From Dallia pectoralis (taxonomy: Eukaryota > Chordata > Actinopteri > Esociformes > Umbridae), in the NCBI GenBank assembly GCA_029465975.1, contig CM055740.1:2415267-2479266 (forward strand): a DNA stretch of 64,000 nucleotides. Direction: 5' to 3'. The notes below the pieces were generated by a model. It did not search any database. It was not told where the DNA came from and saw only the letters and a program-made list of their open reading frames with translations. Positions within the stretch are counted from its first letter, which is position 1; each line of letters begins with the position of its first letter. The position numbers and the translations under genes are program-made. Positions 28,101 through 33,500 of this stretch are shown one piece after another.

Positions 28101-28941
28101 GGTGTAACATTACATCACTAATAGCACAACTAAATAGAGTGAGTGTAGTGACATCACTAATAGCACAGCTATATAAAGTGAGTGTAACATTACATCACTA
28201 ATAGCACAACTAAATAGAGTGAGTGTAGTGACATCACTAATAGCACAGCTATATAAAGTGAGTGTAACATTACATCACTAATAGCACAACTAAATAGAGT
28301 GAGTGTAGTGACATCACTAATAGCACAGCTATATAAAGTGAGTGTAACATTACATCACTAATAGCACAACTAAATAGAGTGAGTGTAAGGACATCACTAA
28401 TAGCACAGCTATATAAAGTGGGTGTAACATTACATCACTAATAGCACAACTAAATAGAGTGAGTGTAGTGACATCACTAATAGCACAGCTATATAAAGTG
28501 AGTGTAACATTACATCACTAATAGCACAACTATATAAAGTGAGTGTAGTGACATTGAGTGTAAGTAACAAAATTAAATGTTTTTTACCTTGAAATTCAAA
28601 CTATATGTATCGATTACATAATGACATCTTAAATATGTCAGCTTTATAATTTCTTGGCTGCCTGCTTTAAACGTTTTTTTATCCTGAAGTGTCTTGCTGG
28701 CTAATATAAAATGAACTCCTTATCCTGCAGATACTCTGAGATGGCTGCATCCCTGGATCACTCTTGCTCCTGTTGCAAGGAGTCCCGGATCAGTAACCGC
28801 ACGGTAAACCTTGAGTGCCTGAATGGAGATATCGTGCCGTATACCTACATACATGTGGAGGAATGCAGCTGCAGACACAGTGACTGTCCCAAAGCCATCC
28901 GGCTGCCGGAACGGAAGAGACGCAGCCATACCCTGGTCTAA
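208..28941 (+). CDS. muc2: Gene A: MUC2-type secreted gel-forming mucin (5' end outside window)
   Basis: Polymeric mucus glycoprotein secreted by goblet-type cells. I assembled 38 exons: 208-424, 630-755, 1023-1137, 1776-1926, 2126-2239, 2899-2965, 3308-3445, 3748-3912, 4667-4761, 6126-6252, 6699-6954, 7372-7427, 7786-7880, 9624-9775, 9943-10081, 10174-10284, 10590-10769, 11613-11852, 13319-13475, 13622-13750, 14137-17582, 18012-18186, 18827-19074, 21738-21921, 22831-23044, 23198-23373, 24058-24127, 24277-24377, 24525-24556, 25188-25365, 25668-25772, 26241-26281, 26489-26611, 26722-26826, 26970-27098, 27260-27299, 27414-27537, 28731-28941. All have AG/GT borders and matching phases, giving 2,843 residues plus a TAA. 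Domain order is C8-TIL (end of D1), D2, D'D3, PTS with two CysD, D4, VWC, CTCK. The order and the CysD, D4 and CTCK sequences resemble MUC2 more than MUC5AC/MUC5B; that assignment is from memory of the family, not a search. Confidence 0.9.
1138..1672. repeat. 40-bp minisatellite starting at a splice donor
   Basis: About 12 units (gtttagacctaacatagtaa as first half), some shortened. The array begins at the donor gtgagtcacaagtttagacc of exon 1023-1137; one inner unit near 1530 repeats atgagtcacaagtttagac, which betrays that the donor region was part of the original unit. Confidence 0.9.
1776..3912 (+). CDS. muc2: Gene A, D2 von Willebrand D (VWD) module
   Basis: Five exons (1776-1926, 2126-2239, 2899-2965, 3308-3445, 3748-3912). 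The module opens with CVCHRGQWSC and the VWD signature HVKTFDGRTYTFHGNC. It closes with GLCGNFN, the CxxC-containing motif shared by VWF and mucin D domains and linked to disulfide-driven assembly. Exon lengths match gene C closely (138 nt for 3308-3445 and for 43283-43420). Three of the introns carry minisatellites or lie next to them; only the first donor of the 54-bp array at 2947-3228 keeps the frame open. Confidence 0.9.
2947..3228. repeat. 54-bp minisatellite containing exon end and donor
   Basis: Five full units and a partial one with starts at 2947, 3001, 3055, 3109, 3163 and 3217. Each full unit has the last 19 nt of exon 2899-2965 and its donor (acacag/gtcagc). The downstream part of each unit carries an in-frame TAA for the exon frame. 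Confidence 0.95.
3990..4595. repeat. AT-rich degenerate minisatellite
   Basis: Irregular units built from tacatacattttatatac and ttacatttacatacat words, plus a higher-order repeat of about 240 bp visible by comparing 4100-4250 with 4290-4440. It fills the intron between 3913 and 4666. Confidence 0.85.
4667..7427 (+). CDS. muc2: Gene A, D2 C8 and TIL modules
   Basis: C8 is in exons 4667-4761 and 6126-6252 (KHWCSLL ... CNCEKSEDCLCA). The TIL part is in one exon 6699-6954 (DGCSCPEGLYMDD ... CPCFHNGVKIKPG) followed by the small exon 7372-7427 (CVCNNGMLHC). In gene C the material of 6699-6954 is divided between two exons (45037-45137 and 46083-46231), so an intron was gained or lost between the paralogs. 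The intron 4762-6125 separates the two C8 exons. Confidence 0.88.
4762..6125. other. Intron of gene A without further features
   Basis: 1.36 kb of AT-rich unique sequence between the two halves of the D2 C8 module. I see no exon, RNA gene, tandem array or mobile element here. Confidence 0.6.
6944..7136. repeat. 40-bp minisatellite with exon end, donor and Tc1-end words
   Basis: About five units of gaggagcactggtaagag plus ataaagtattcagacatct. The first part is the end of exon 6699-6954 and its donor; the second resembles the end of the Tc1-type fragment that follows at 7137. Confidence 0.9.
7137..7265. mobile_element. Tc1-type transposon end fragment
   Basis: Contains acacaataccccataa..gcaaagcaaaaacag, words I know from the ends of Tc1-like elements of salmonids and pike. 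The preceding aagtattcagacacct, also a terminal word of those elements, belongs to the adjacent 40-bp minisatellite. Only an end is left, without transposase. Confidence 0.55.
7786..9775 (+). CDS. muc2: Gene A, D' (TIL') module
   Basis: Exon 7786-7880 (CVPPMVYSNCSDVGVQC) and exon 9624-9775 (DCVSGCKCPTHLYEDG ... CPCSHDRKLYVQ) form the cysteine-rich D' module that precedes D3. The intron between them is 1.74 kb and is mostly two minisatellites (38-bp and 19-bp units). The 19-bp array ends directly at the pyrimidine tract of the 9624 acceptor. Confidence 0.87.
7915..8984. repeat. 38-bp minisatellite
   Basis: About 28 units starting accttaaaagacaacc, with two main variants (ccccag or ccacag; ctaccc or ctactc). 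It begins about 35 bp after the donor of exon 7786-7880. Confidence 0.95.
9308..9602. repeat. 19-bp minisatellite next to an acceptor
   Basis: About 15 units of cattacatccagtgttat plus one or two bases; ends at the pyrimidine tract of exon 9624-9775. Each unit contains ccag/tg, a possible weak acceptor. Confidence 0.93.
9943..11852 (+). CDS. muc2: Gene A, D3 VWD module
   Basis: Exons 9943-10081, 10174-10284, 10590-10769 and 11613-11852. Signatures: YGSGHYETFDTRLYGFQGEC at the start, ENVPCGNTGTTC in the middle, VCGLCGNFNGNGEDDFTT near the end. In MUC2, VWF and MUC5AC the D3 assembly makes the N-terminal oligomer contacts. All four exons are frame-perfect, in contrast to gene C, where the 48091-48269 counterpart has lost one base. 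Confidence 0.9.
10770..11400. repeat. 19/22-bp GT-rich minisatellite
   Basis: Units gtggtgtagatgtagaagg with an optional extra gtg. It starts within 25 bp of the donor of exon 10590-10769. The + strand is nearly free of C. Confidence 0.93.
11396..11530. repeat. 30-bp minisatellite
   Basis: Four to five units beginning gttctgcttgtcctgtac, directly joined to the preceding GT-rich array. Confidence 0.85.
11865..13168. repeat. 24-bp minisatellite
   Basis: About 54 units beginning ttatgccaacatactcta. Variants (ttatgcc/taatgcc, aaaccc/agaccc) are arranged in a higher-order pattern; for example a block near 12590-12720 recurs near 12890-13020. Starts 12 bp after the donor of exon 11613-11852. Confidence 0.95.
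13319..13750 (+). CDS. muc2: Gene A, D3 C8 and TIL modules
   Basis: Exon 13319-13475 is a C8 module (CACDSGGDCECFCTAVAAYA) and exon 13622-13750 the following module (FCDFYNKPDNCTWHYNPC ... HLE). Both exons have exactly the lengths of 49291-49447 and 49617-49745 in gene C (157 and 129 nt), and the C8 core residues are identical, so this part is under strong constraint or is homogenised between the genes. Confidence 0.9.
13751..14005. repeat. 16-bp minisatellite at a donor
   Basis: Units aaggaaccataccaat. The donor of exon 13622-13750 is gtaaggaaccata, that is, the first unit overlaps the donor itself. Confidence 0.9.
14137..17582 (+). CDS. muc2: Gene A, giant PTS exon (mucin domain)
   Basis: One exon of 3,446 nt. 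It begins with GCYPKCPPETPIFNEDTGEC, then turns almost at once into Thr/Pro/Gln/Glu repeats with a basic unit of seven residues (TTTTQEP and variants TTTTQET, TTTTPVP, TTTTAEP), interrupted by two CysD domains. The Thr residues are the expected O-glycan acceptors. Reading stays open to DK-V and the donor gtacgt at 17583. The TIL-like piece found in gene C at 49892-50042 is shortened here, so PTS starts right after the first six cysteine-containing residues. The coding strand is very poor in G, which also leaves long meaningless open frames on the minus strand. True repeat number may be collapsed in assembly. Confidence 0.9.
14706..15005 (+). CDS. muc2: Gene A CysD domain, copy 1
   Basis: About 100 residues, ten cysteines, starting CIPTCDWSEWYDED and ending FNYEIRVNCCVEC. 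The WSEW tetrapeptide is the WxxW C-mannosylation-type motif that marks CysD domains of MUC2, MUC5AC and MUC5B. CysD domains are thought to make non-covalent cross-links that set mucus pore size. Confidence 0.92.
15498..15797 (+). CDS. muc2: Gene A CysD domain, copy 2
   Basis: Repeats copy 1 with a 792-bp (264-codon) offset. By eye I find no difference over the whole domain, and the identity runs on into the flanking PTS sequence until a single C/T difference near 15891. This indicates a very recent duplication, gene conversion, or an assembly duplication. Confidence 0.92.
17583..17946. repeat. 58-bp minisatellite at the donor of the PTS exon
   Basis: About six units containing gttccccattattaccg. 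The donor gtacgttccccattattaccg is the start of the first unit. Confidence 0.93.
18012..18186 (+). CDS. muc2: Gene A, cysteine-rich linker between PTS and D4
   Basis: Encodes QNETFWICNCTLARC ... EFYCCKHYVCEC, the short cysteine module that sits between the mucin domain and D4 in MUC2-type proteins. Gene C has the equivalent exon at 54941-55112 (172 nt), with a similar end (CCFHYECE). Phase 0 at its start matches the end of the PTS exon. Confidence 0.85.
18827..21921 (+). CDS. muc2: Gene A, D4 VWD module with GDPH motif
   Basis: Exons 18827-19074 and 21738-21921. The module starts CVCEGWGDPHYVTFDG; the GDPH tetrapeptide is at 18844-18855. In MUC2 and MUC5AC the Asp-Pro bond in this motif is known to be cleaved autocatalytically at low pH. 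The second exon encodes ASIDGNVLKLPF ... FGNNTQGHC; its acceptor (cattaag at 21731-21737) has only a modest pyrimidine tract and lies about 60 bp after a 2.37-kb satellite of 13-bp units that fills most of this intron. Confidence 0.88.
19312..21680. repeat. 13-bp satellite, about 180 units
   Basis: Units actcatactcagc, with frequent variants acttatactcagc and rarer acgtatactcagc. 2.37 kb long, the largest array in the window. Because three units are 39 bp it produces a spurious open frame. Confidence 0.97.
22232..22395. mobile_element. Tc1-type transposon fragment
   Basis: Starts cagtgccttcagaaatcatt, close to a common Tc1 terminal sequence in fish, and continues with gagaagcatccccatatcatgatgctcccacc, which looks like a decayed piece of Tc1 transposase coding DNA. 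Strongly degraded, within an intron of gene A D4. Confidence 0.55.
22831..24556 (+). CDS. muc2: Gene A, D4 C8 and TIL modules
   Basis: Exon 22831-23044 (CNNNQADDCMLPSGQ ... CKPDTSVCEIL), C8 exon 23198-23373 (CHPFISPDNFYQGCVYDSC ... CVHWRNHTTSC), TIL exons 24058-24127 and 24277-24377 (EGCFCPDGMKLFSKDSG), and the very short exon 24525-24556 (GCLDPDNVPRE). The five exons correspond one-to-one in order and phase with gene C 56119-57536, including the 32-nt microexon. Confidence 0.88.
23374..24057. other. Intron of gene A without further features
   Basis: 684 bp between the D4 C8 exon and the TIL exon. Nothing recognisable apart from splice sites. Confidence 0.6.
24543..24870. repeat. 43-bp minisatellite containing exon end and donor
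   Basis: About seven and a half units of aatgttcccagagaggtaag plus 23 bp. gttcccagagag is the end of the 32-nt exon 24525-24556 and gtaagc its donor. Unit 2 has mutated (cctagaggg). Confidence 0.95.
24880..25085. repeat. Short tandem array, about 60-bp units
   Basis: Three units of tttcttatacattactaggc and catttctaatacattatgaggcccc-type words, right after the 43-bp array. Confidence 0.75.
25188..27299 (+). CDS. muc2: Gene A, VWC-type modules
   Basis: Cysteine-rich VWC-like region in exons 25188-25365, 25668-25772, 26241-26281, 26489-26611, 26722-26826, 26970-27098 and 27260-27299 (for example CQDCVCEESTKTVTCK, PEGKCCPEHTC, CQTCTCTNV). Exons 26489-26611 and 26722-26826 have no counterpart in gene C, whose 59115-59155 exon is followed directly by the equivalent of 26970-27098. 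The intron 25773-26240 uses a weak donor (gtacaa) and is itself open and in frame. Confidence 0.85.
25569..25645. repeat. Tandem duplication, about 39 bp, two copies
   Basis: gaaccagcccatggtattat occurs at about 25582 and 25614, just before the acceptor of exon 25668-25772. Confidence 0.7.
25786..26226. repeat. 27-bp minisatellite, open in the gene A frame
   Basis: About 16 units starting cctaatcccatctcccta. Unit length is nine codons and no unit has a stop, so exon 25668-25772, this array and exon 26241-26281 form one continuous frame with NPISLTLCP repeats. Each unit also looks like a branch point (ctaac/ctaat) and pyrimidine tract. Confidence 0.93.
27414..28941 (+). CDS. muc2: Gene A, C-terminal cystine knot (CTCK)
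   Basis: Exons 27414-27537 and 28731-28941. The first encodes ACKIGSMKTKVSYKGCQSV up to CNTFTK; the second encodes KYSEMAASLDHSCSCCKE ... VEECSCRHSDC and ends with the basic tail LPERKRRSHTLV and a TAA at 28939-28941. CTCK domains dimerise mucin monomers through disulfides in the endoplasmic reticulum. The intron between the two halves is 1.19 kb and nearly all minisatellite with a donor-like gtgagt every 40 bp. Confidence 0.92.
27538..28560. repeat. 80-bp minisatellite (two 40-bp halves) with donors
   Basis: About 12 units with agtgtaacattacatcacta at 27541, 27621, 27701 and so on. Both halves contain gtgagtgta, the sequence of the real donor at 27538, so a donor-like site recurs every 40 bp. 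Confidence 0.95.
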
Positions 28942-29221
28942 AGGGAGTCCTCACCGCCCCAGATGGGAAGACCCTGCTAAAATGCAAAGTCAATGACTGA
29001 TTTAAAATGTAGACAAACTGTAGAATTGCATGCTTGCTTATTTTATTAAAAGGAATGTTTAAAAAACGTGCCCATTGTCCTATGTTGTGCATGTATGTCT
29101 TTTTGAAAGTGTTATACAGCTGTCCAATATAATAAACAACTACATTACACAGGGCACAGGCATAAAAATGGTCCAGCTCTTAGTCTAGATGATTCTAACT
29201 GAGTTTGGACCTTGTAATAAA
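28942..29221 (+). promoter_or_regulatory. Gene A 3' UTR and candidate poly(A) signals
   Basis: After the stop codon there is unremarkable 3' sequence. An ATTAAA lies at about 29044, a canonical AATAAA at 29131-29136 (in ccaatataataaacaac) and another near 29216. The 29131 signal is the most likely, giving a 3' UTR of about 200 nt. The actual cleavage site cannot be fixed from sequence. Confidence 0.55.
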
Positions 29222-30480
29222 CATGAAATTTGTTTTTTTCATTTAATGATAACAAAAACTGCAAGACCTGGTGACATCTCAATTGTTACACGCTAGTTGA
29301 GTTGTCAGCAGTAATCAGGAAACCATATGCCTTCATACAGTTTGTGTCTAAGGACAGCCGGTAATTAAACAAACCATTTTTGACCTTGGTAGATATCTGA
29401 ACTGGCTGGGCAACTCTTTGTTAACGCGGATGCCATTGATGTGGTTTTGGGTCGTGTTCCCCTCATTGCTCCCTCAGGTAATCATTTGTTGATGTTGAGG
29501 GAGAGGTTTTTTTCCTGGCTCCACGGATACAGCTGGCTCCTTCCTGTAAGCTGACTCGTTGTCGCTTATCAGGATGACTAAAACTTGCAAGCAAAAGTTG
29601 TCAAACTTGTCTTGGTGTCATGGAGAGGTGTCTGGCAGTGGGTACAGTGCATTGTATGTAGATGCTGAGGACATGATGAAAAGCAAGTTATGTCATCAGT
29701 CTTCACAGCCCATTAGAAAGTCCTTTATCCAGAGTCAAAGGATGGTCAAGATTGAGACATTTTCCAATATAGGGCCTCACGGAGTGATTACCGTCTGTTG
29801 ATGGGAAAAACAAATGATATTAACAATGATTTGTTAACATTTGATGCCTTATTTATGCTAACCTTTGAGAACCAGTACTGATTGATTGACGACTATTAGA
29901 ATTATGCTCAGACCTAAAAACATAGTCAACCAGGTAAAACCTGACACTTCTTTAACATCTGTATGAAATCTGTGCGTGCATCAAATATGAGAGCCCTAAT
30001 GAGAGCCCTATAGGGACTGTGGAATAGATGGCAATTTGGGATGATTCTGTGTTAGTTGTGGGGATTGATCCTGCCCGGGTAGTAGTGTATTTAGCTAACA
30101 ATTCAGTCATCGCCCTGTTTGTCATTCAATGGCCCAAACCCATAAAAATGCTTAGACTATATTTTAATAAATTATATATCATACGACATAAACAAAACCA
30201 CATTAATATTACTTTTTACAAATCATATACAGGATAATGTACACATTAGACAATTATATTCTCCAGAATTTATCCCAGTGTTAAAGAAATTAAAGTAGGG
30301 AACTATTTCGACAACGAGGTGCAAGCAATGTTCCTGGAAAATCAAGGTGACATTACTTACGCAATGTCTCTTACCCAGATGTATCCGATCCAGGAGTATA
30401 CACAGATGAAAACCACAATGGAAACACCCAAAGTTTGATCAGTTGTCACCTTTGACACAGAATGGTTCTTCCTTCATTGA
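29222..30480. other. Intergenic spacer between genes A and B
   Basis: About 1.3 kb with no convincing coding exon, RNA gene or recognisable repeat. Short open frames here (for example 29559-29801 and 30028-30237) lack any family resemblance. Towards its end the sequence becomes alignable with the upstream region of gene C (acccaaagtttgatcagt at about 30428 versus cccaaagttgaatcagt at about 37201), which marks the shared promoter-proximal DNA. Confidence 0.6.
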
Positions 30481-30488
30481 GATTTTTC

Positions 30489-30496
30489 TTTAAAAG
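30489..30496 (+). promoter_or_regulatory. TATA-like element of gene B
   Basis: TTTAAAAG at 30489-30496, 82 bp before the ATG at 30578. The same octamer precedes gene C at 37275-37282, with similar flanks (AAAAGCAG..GGCC/ACAC..TCACACATT). Conservation between the paralogs and the position suggest a core promoter with a 5' UTR of about 50 to 60 nt. Confidence 0.5.
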
Positions 30497-30577
30497 CAGA
30501 CAGACACCTGTTGTCACACATTTCCAGAAGAAGCAGGTGCATAACCTGTCCAGGAGGACATTATTAGAAGAACCATC

Positions 30578-33500
30578 ATGACACAATGGGTGAAGCTGTG
30601 GTTGGGTCTCCTATTTGCACTAGATGCAACGCAGTGCAGTGGTCTAATGCCTTCTGAGACAGGTACGAAAATATCAGACAAGTTATGATAACAAAACCTT
30701 TATGGTAGAGAGTCTTCTACATCTTGACTAACTTTCCCTAAACACGTTTCTGGGATTATATTATTAGTGGACAAATTAATGAATAAATAAAAATGTCCTT
30801 TAATTTAATTTTTGCAAACAACGCACTCTTTTTTTAAATTTCCATTTAGGTCTGAATATTTTATACACAATAATCTGAAAGTAGAATAAATATGATATCT
30901 CTATAAGCCTTTAAAATGTGTGGTTTTTATTAGATTGAGCACATATTTCCACATGAGACTGATAAAAAAATGTAATTATAAAAATGTTTTTGTTATAACT
31001 GTTTTGTTCCAGTTAGTACAACTCCAATGGGTGGGAAAACAACATTGACTACAGGTAGGTTGTTTGATATTGTATCATTTACTGTACAATGAAGAAATAA
31101 TTTTGTTTAAAAAGTCATGCACAATGTCTGCTTAATAGTTTGATCTATGGAACCCTTCACCCTTACAGTTGGAGTGAGTCAGGCCCACAACCAGCAGGTC
31201 TGTAGCACATGGGGTAACTACCACTACAAAACCTATGACGGGGACTTCTTCCAGCTGCCCTACACCTGTAACTACGTGCTGACTTCACTGTGCAAAAGTA
31301 AAAGTGGCTACGAGGAGTTCAACATTCAGCTGCAGCGTGAAGAGATAGATAGTAAGCCCACCATCAAGAAGGTCTCCTTGAAGCTGGACGGGACCTTCGT
31401 GGAGCTGGCCCAGAGTAACATCAGTGTCAACGGGAAACAGTGAGTTTAAAATGTTCATTTTATAAGTAAACTGCCTTGTAGCTGTCTCTAAATGTATTCA
31501 TTTTAGAAGAAGTAGTGGTACTAGCAATATTATATACAATAGGATGGTCTTATAAAAACATAGTTATTTTTTGAATTGGTCAAATTCCCAACACATTTAT
31601 TTTTTAAAGTTGTGTAATAGATAAGGTGACCTATTATCACTTACAGCTTGTAATAGATAAGGTGTCCTATTATCACTTACAGCTTGTAATAGATAAGGTG
31701 TCCTATTATCACTTACAGCTTGTAATAAAAAAGGTGTCCTATTATCACTTACAGCTTGTAATAGATAATGTGTCCTATTATCAATTACAGCTTGTAATAG
31801 ATAATGTGTCCTATTATCACTTACAGCTTGTAATAGATAAGGTGTCCTATTATCACTTACAGCTTGTAATAGATAATGTGTCCTATTATCAATTACAGCT
31901 TGTAATAGATAATGTGTCCTATTATCACTTACAGCTTGTAATAGATAAGGTAGGGGTGGGCGATATGGGAAAAATATCATATCACGATTTTTTCAGGAAA
32001 AATCACGATTCACGATTTTATCACGATTCTTTTTCATGTTGCTTTTTAAGACTATTTTGCAAATTACTGAGCTGCAATACAAGCAAATTATATCTCCATT
32101 TAAAAAATATAGCGATACAAGGTAACAAAACATAAAAGGGAAAAAAATGTTAAAGTAGCATATTTTAATCACGTGTATATTTAATGGAAGTGCAATGGTG
32201 CAAAGAAGCACCTTCATTCTCATCCGCAGCTTCACCATCCATTCACTGTGTAACCTGCCATCCATCTACAGCATCAGATGATCTACTGTGTTATCATCCT
32301 GAATTAAATGAATTAGGATGAATTATGAATTATCAAGTAAAACATTTTACTAAAATAGTATGTAGCCTATTTATTGTCTTATGTAACCATACAATACAAA
32401 ATTAAAACCATGATTTTAAAATGCACAGACTATGATATTTCAATTTCTAAAGATCGAATAAATGAAAATCCATCAAACTGTATGTCCTATTTTGATGTAA
32501 TAAATGCTAAAACATTTTAGATCACAAGCGACGTGCAATCAAATGATTTGCGCATGATTGGCCGTATATATTGCAACACAGACTGTTGAAATAAAAACAT
32601 TAGGCTACAGTGTATAATTCAATCATTTACATTTGTAAAATGTATTATAGTAATTACAGCCCAGTAACTAAGGCACTATAGACAATGAAACACGTATTTT
32701 ACAACACAGTTTGTATATTGGTCACCGTCGGGTATATTCTGCTGTTACCCGGTAGATACATTAATCAATTTCGTTTTATATTTTCGTTCTGTTTATTTAG
32801 TAAAACATATATTTCTTTATAAACGTAGGCCTACCTCTTTTTTCTAGTTCATTCAAATTCAACCAAGCCAATCAATCTATTATCTATGTATATCTCGCAG
32901 ATTTTGTCTGCCTGAGCAGGACACGCATACTAACCGGTTGCACTGCGCACAGTGTTCATTAGTGATGTTATGAGTGCACATGAGACAGCAGTGCTTAATC
33001 CGTTACATATATCCAGTTTCATATAGATCGGACCAAAACGCGTCAAGTTTCATGTAGACCAGACCAAAACGCATCCAGTTTTATATAGACCAGACCAAAA
33101 CGGATCCAGTTTCATATAGACCAGACCAAAACGGTGTCCAATATAGATCGGACTAAAACGAGATCAGACCAAAACGCGTCCAGTTTCTGAAAACGGGACA
33201 AGGTAAAATGCACGTATTTAGGAAAAGTCATGGAAGAACGAGGCTGTAGCTTTTCAACATTATATATTTATTTTAATTACTAACTGCAACGCCCGCGGGC
33301 ATGGGCTGTTGGCGCTTCTAGTGTTAACACGCTGACATATAGCGCACCGCGCATTGCATGTTGATACGTAGCTGAAAAAACGCCATAGATCTGCATCTAA
33401 TTGAACGTGCACTGGAGCGCGATTCTACGATATTTCCGAAAAAGTGAATCGTGGAGACATTTTAATAGTCCACGATTAAATATCGTCATATCGCACACCC

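Noticed and set aside
29559..30237. Small open frames in the A-B spacer
   Set aside because: Short, without splice context, domain resemblance or conserved counterpart upstream of gene C.
31626..32135. 169-codon frame at the 36-bp array and hAT-like element
   Set aside because: The array has a unit of 12 codons and therefore stays open; the frame ends in the transposon and resembles no protein.
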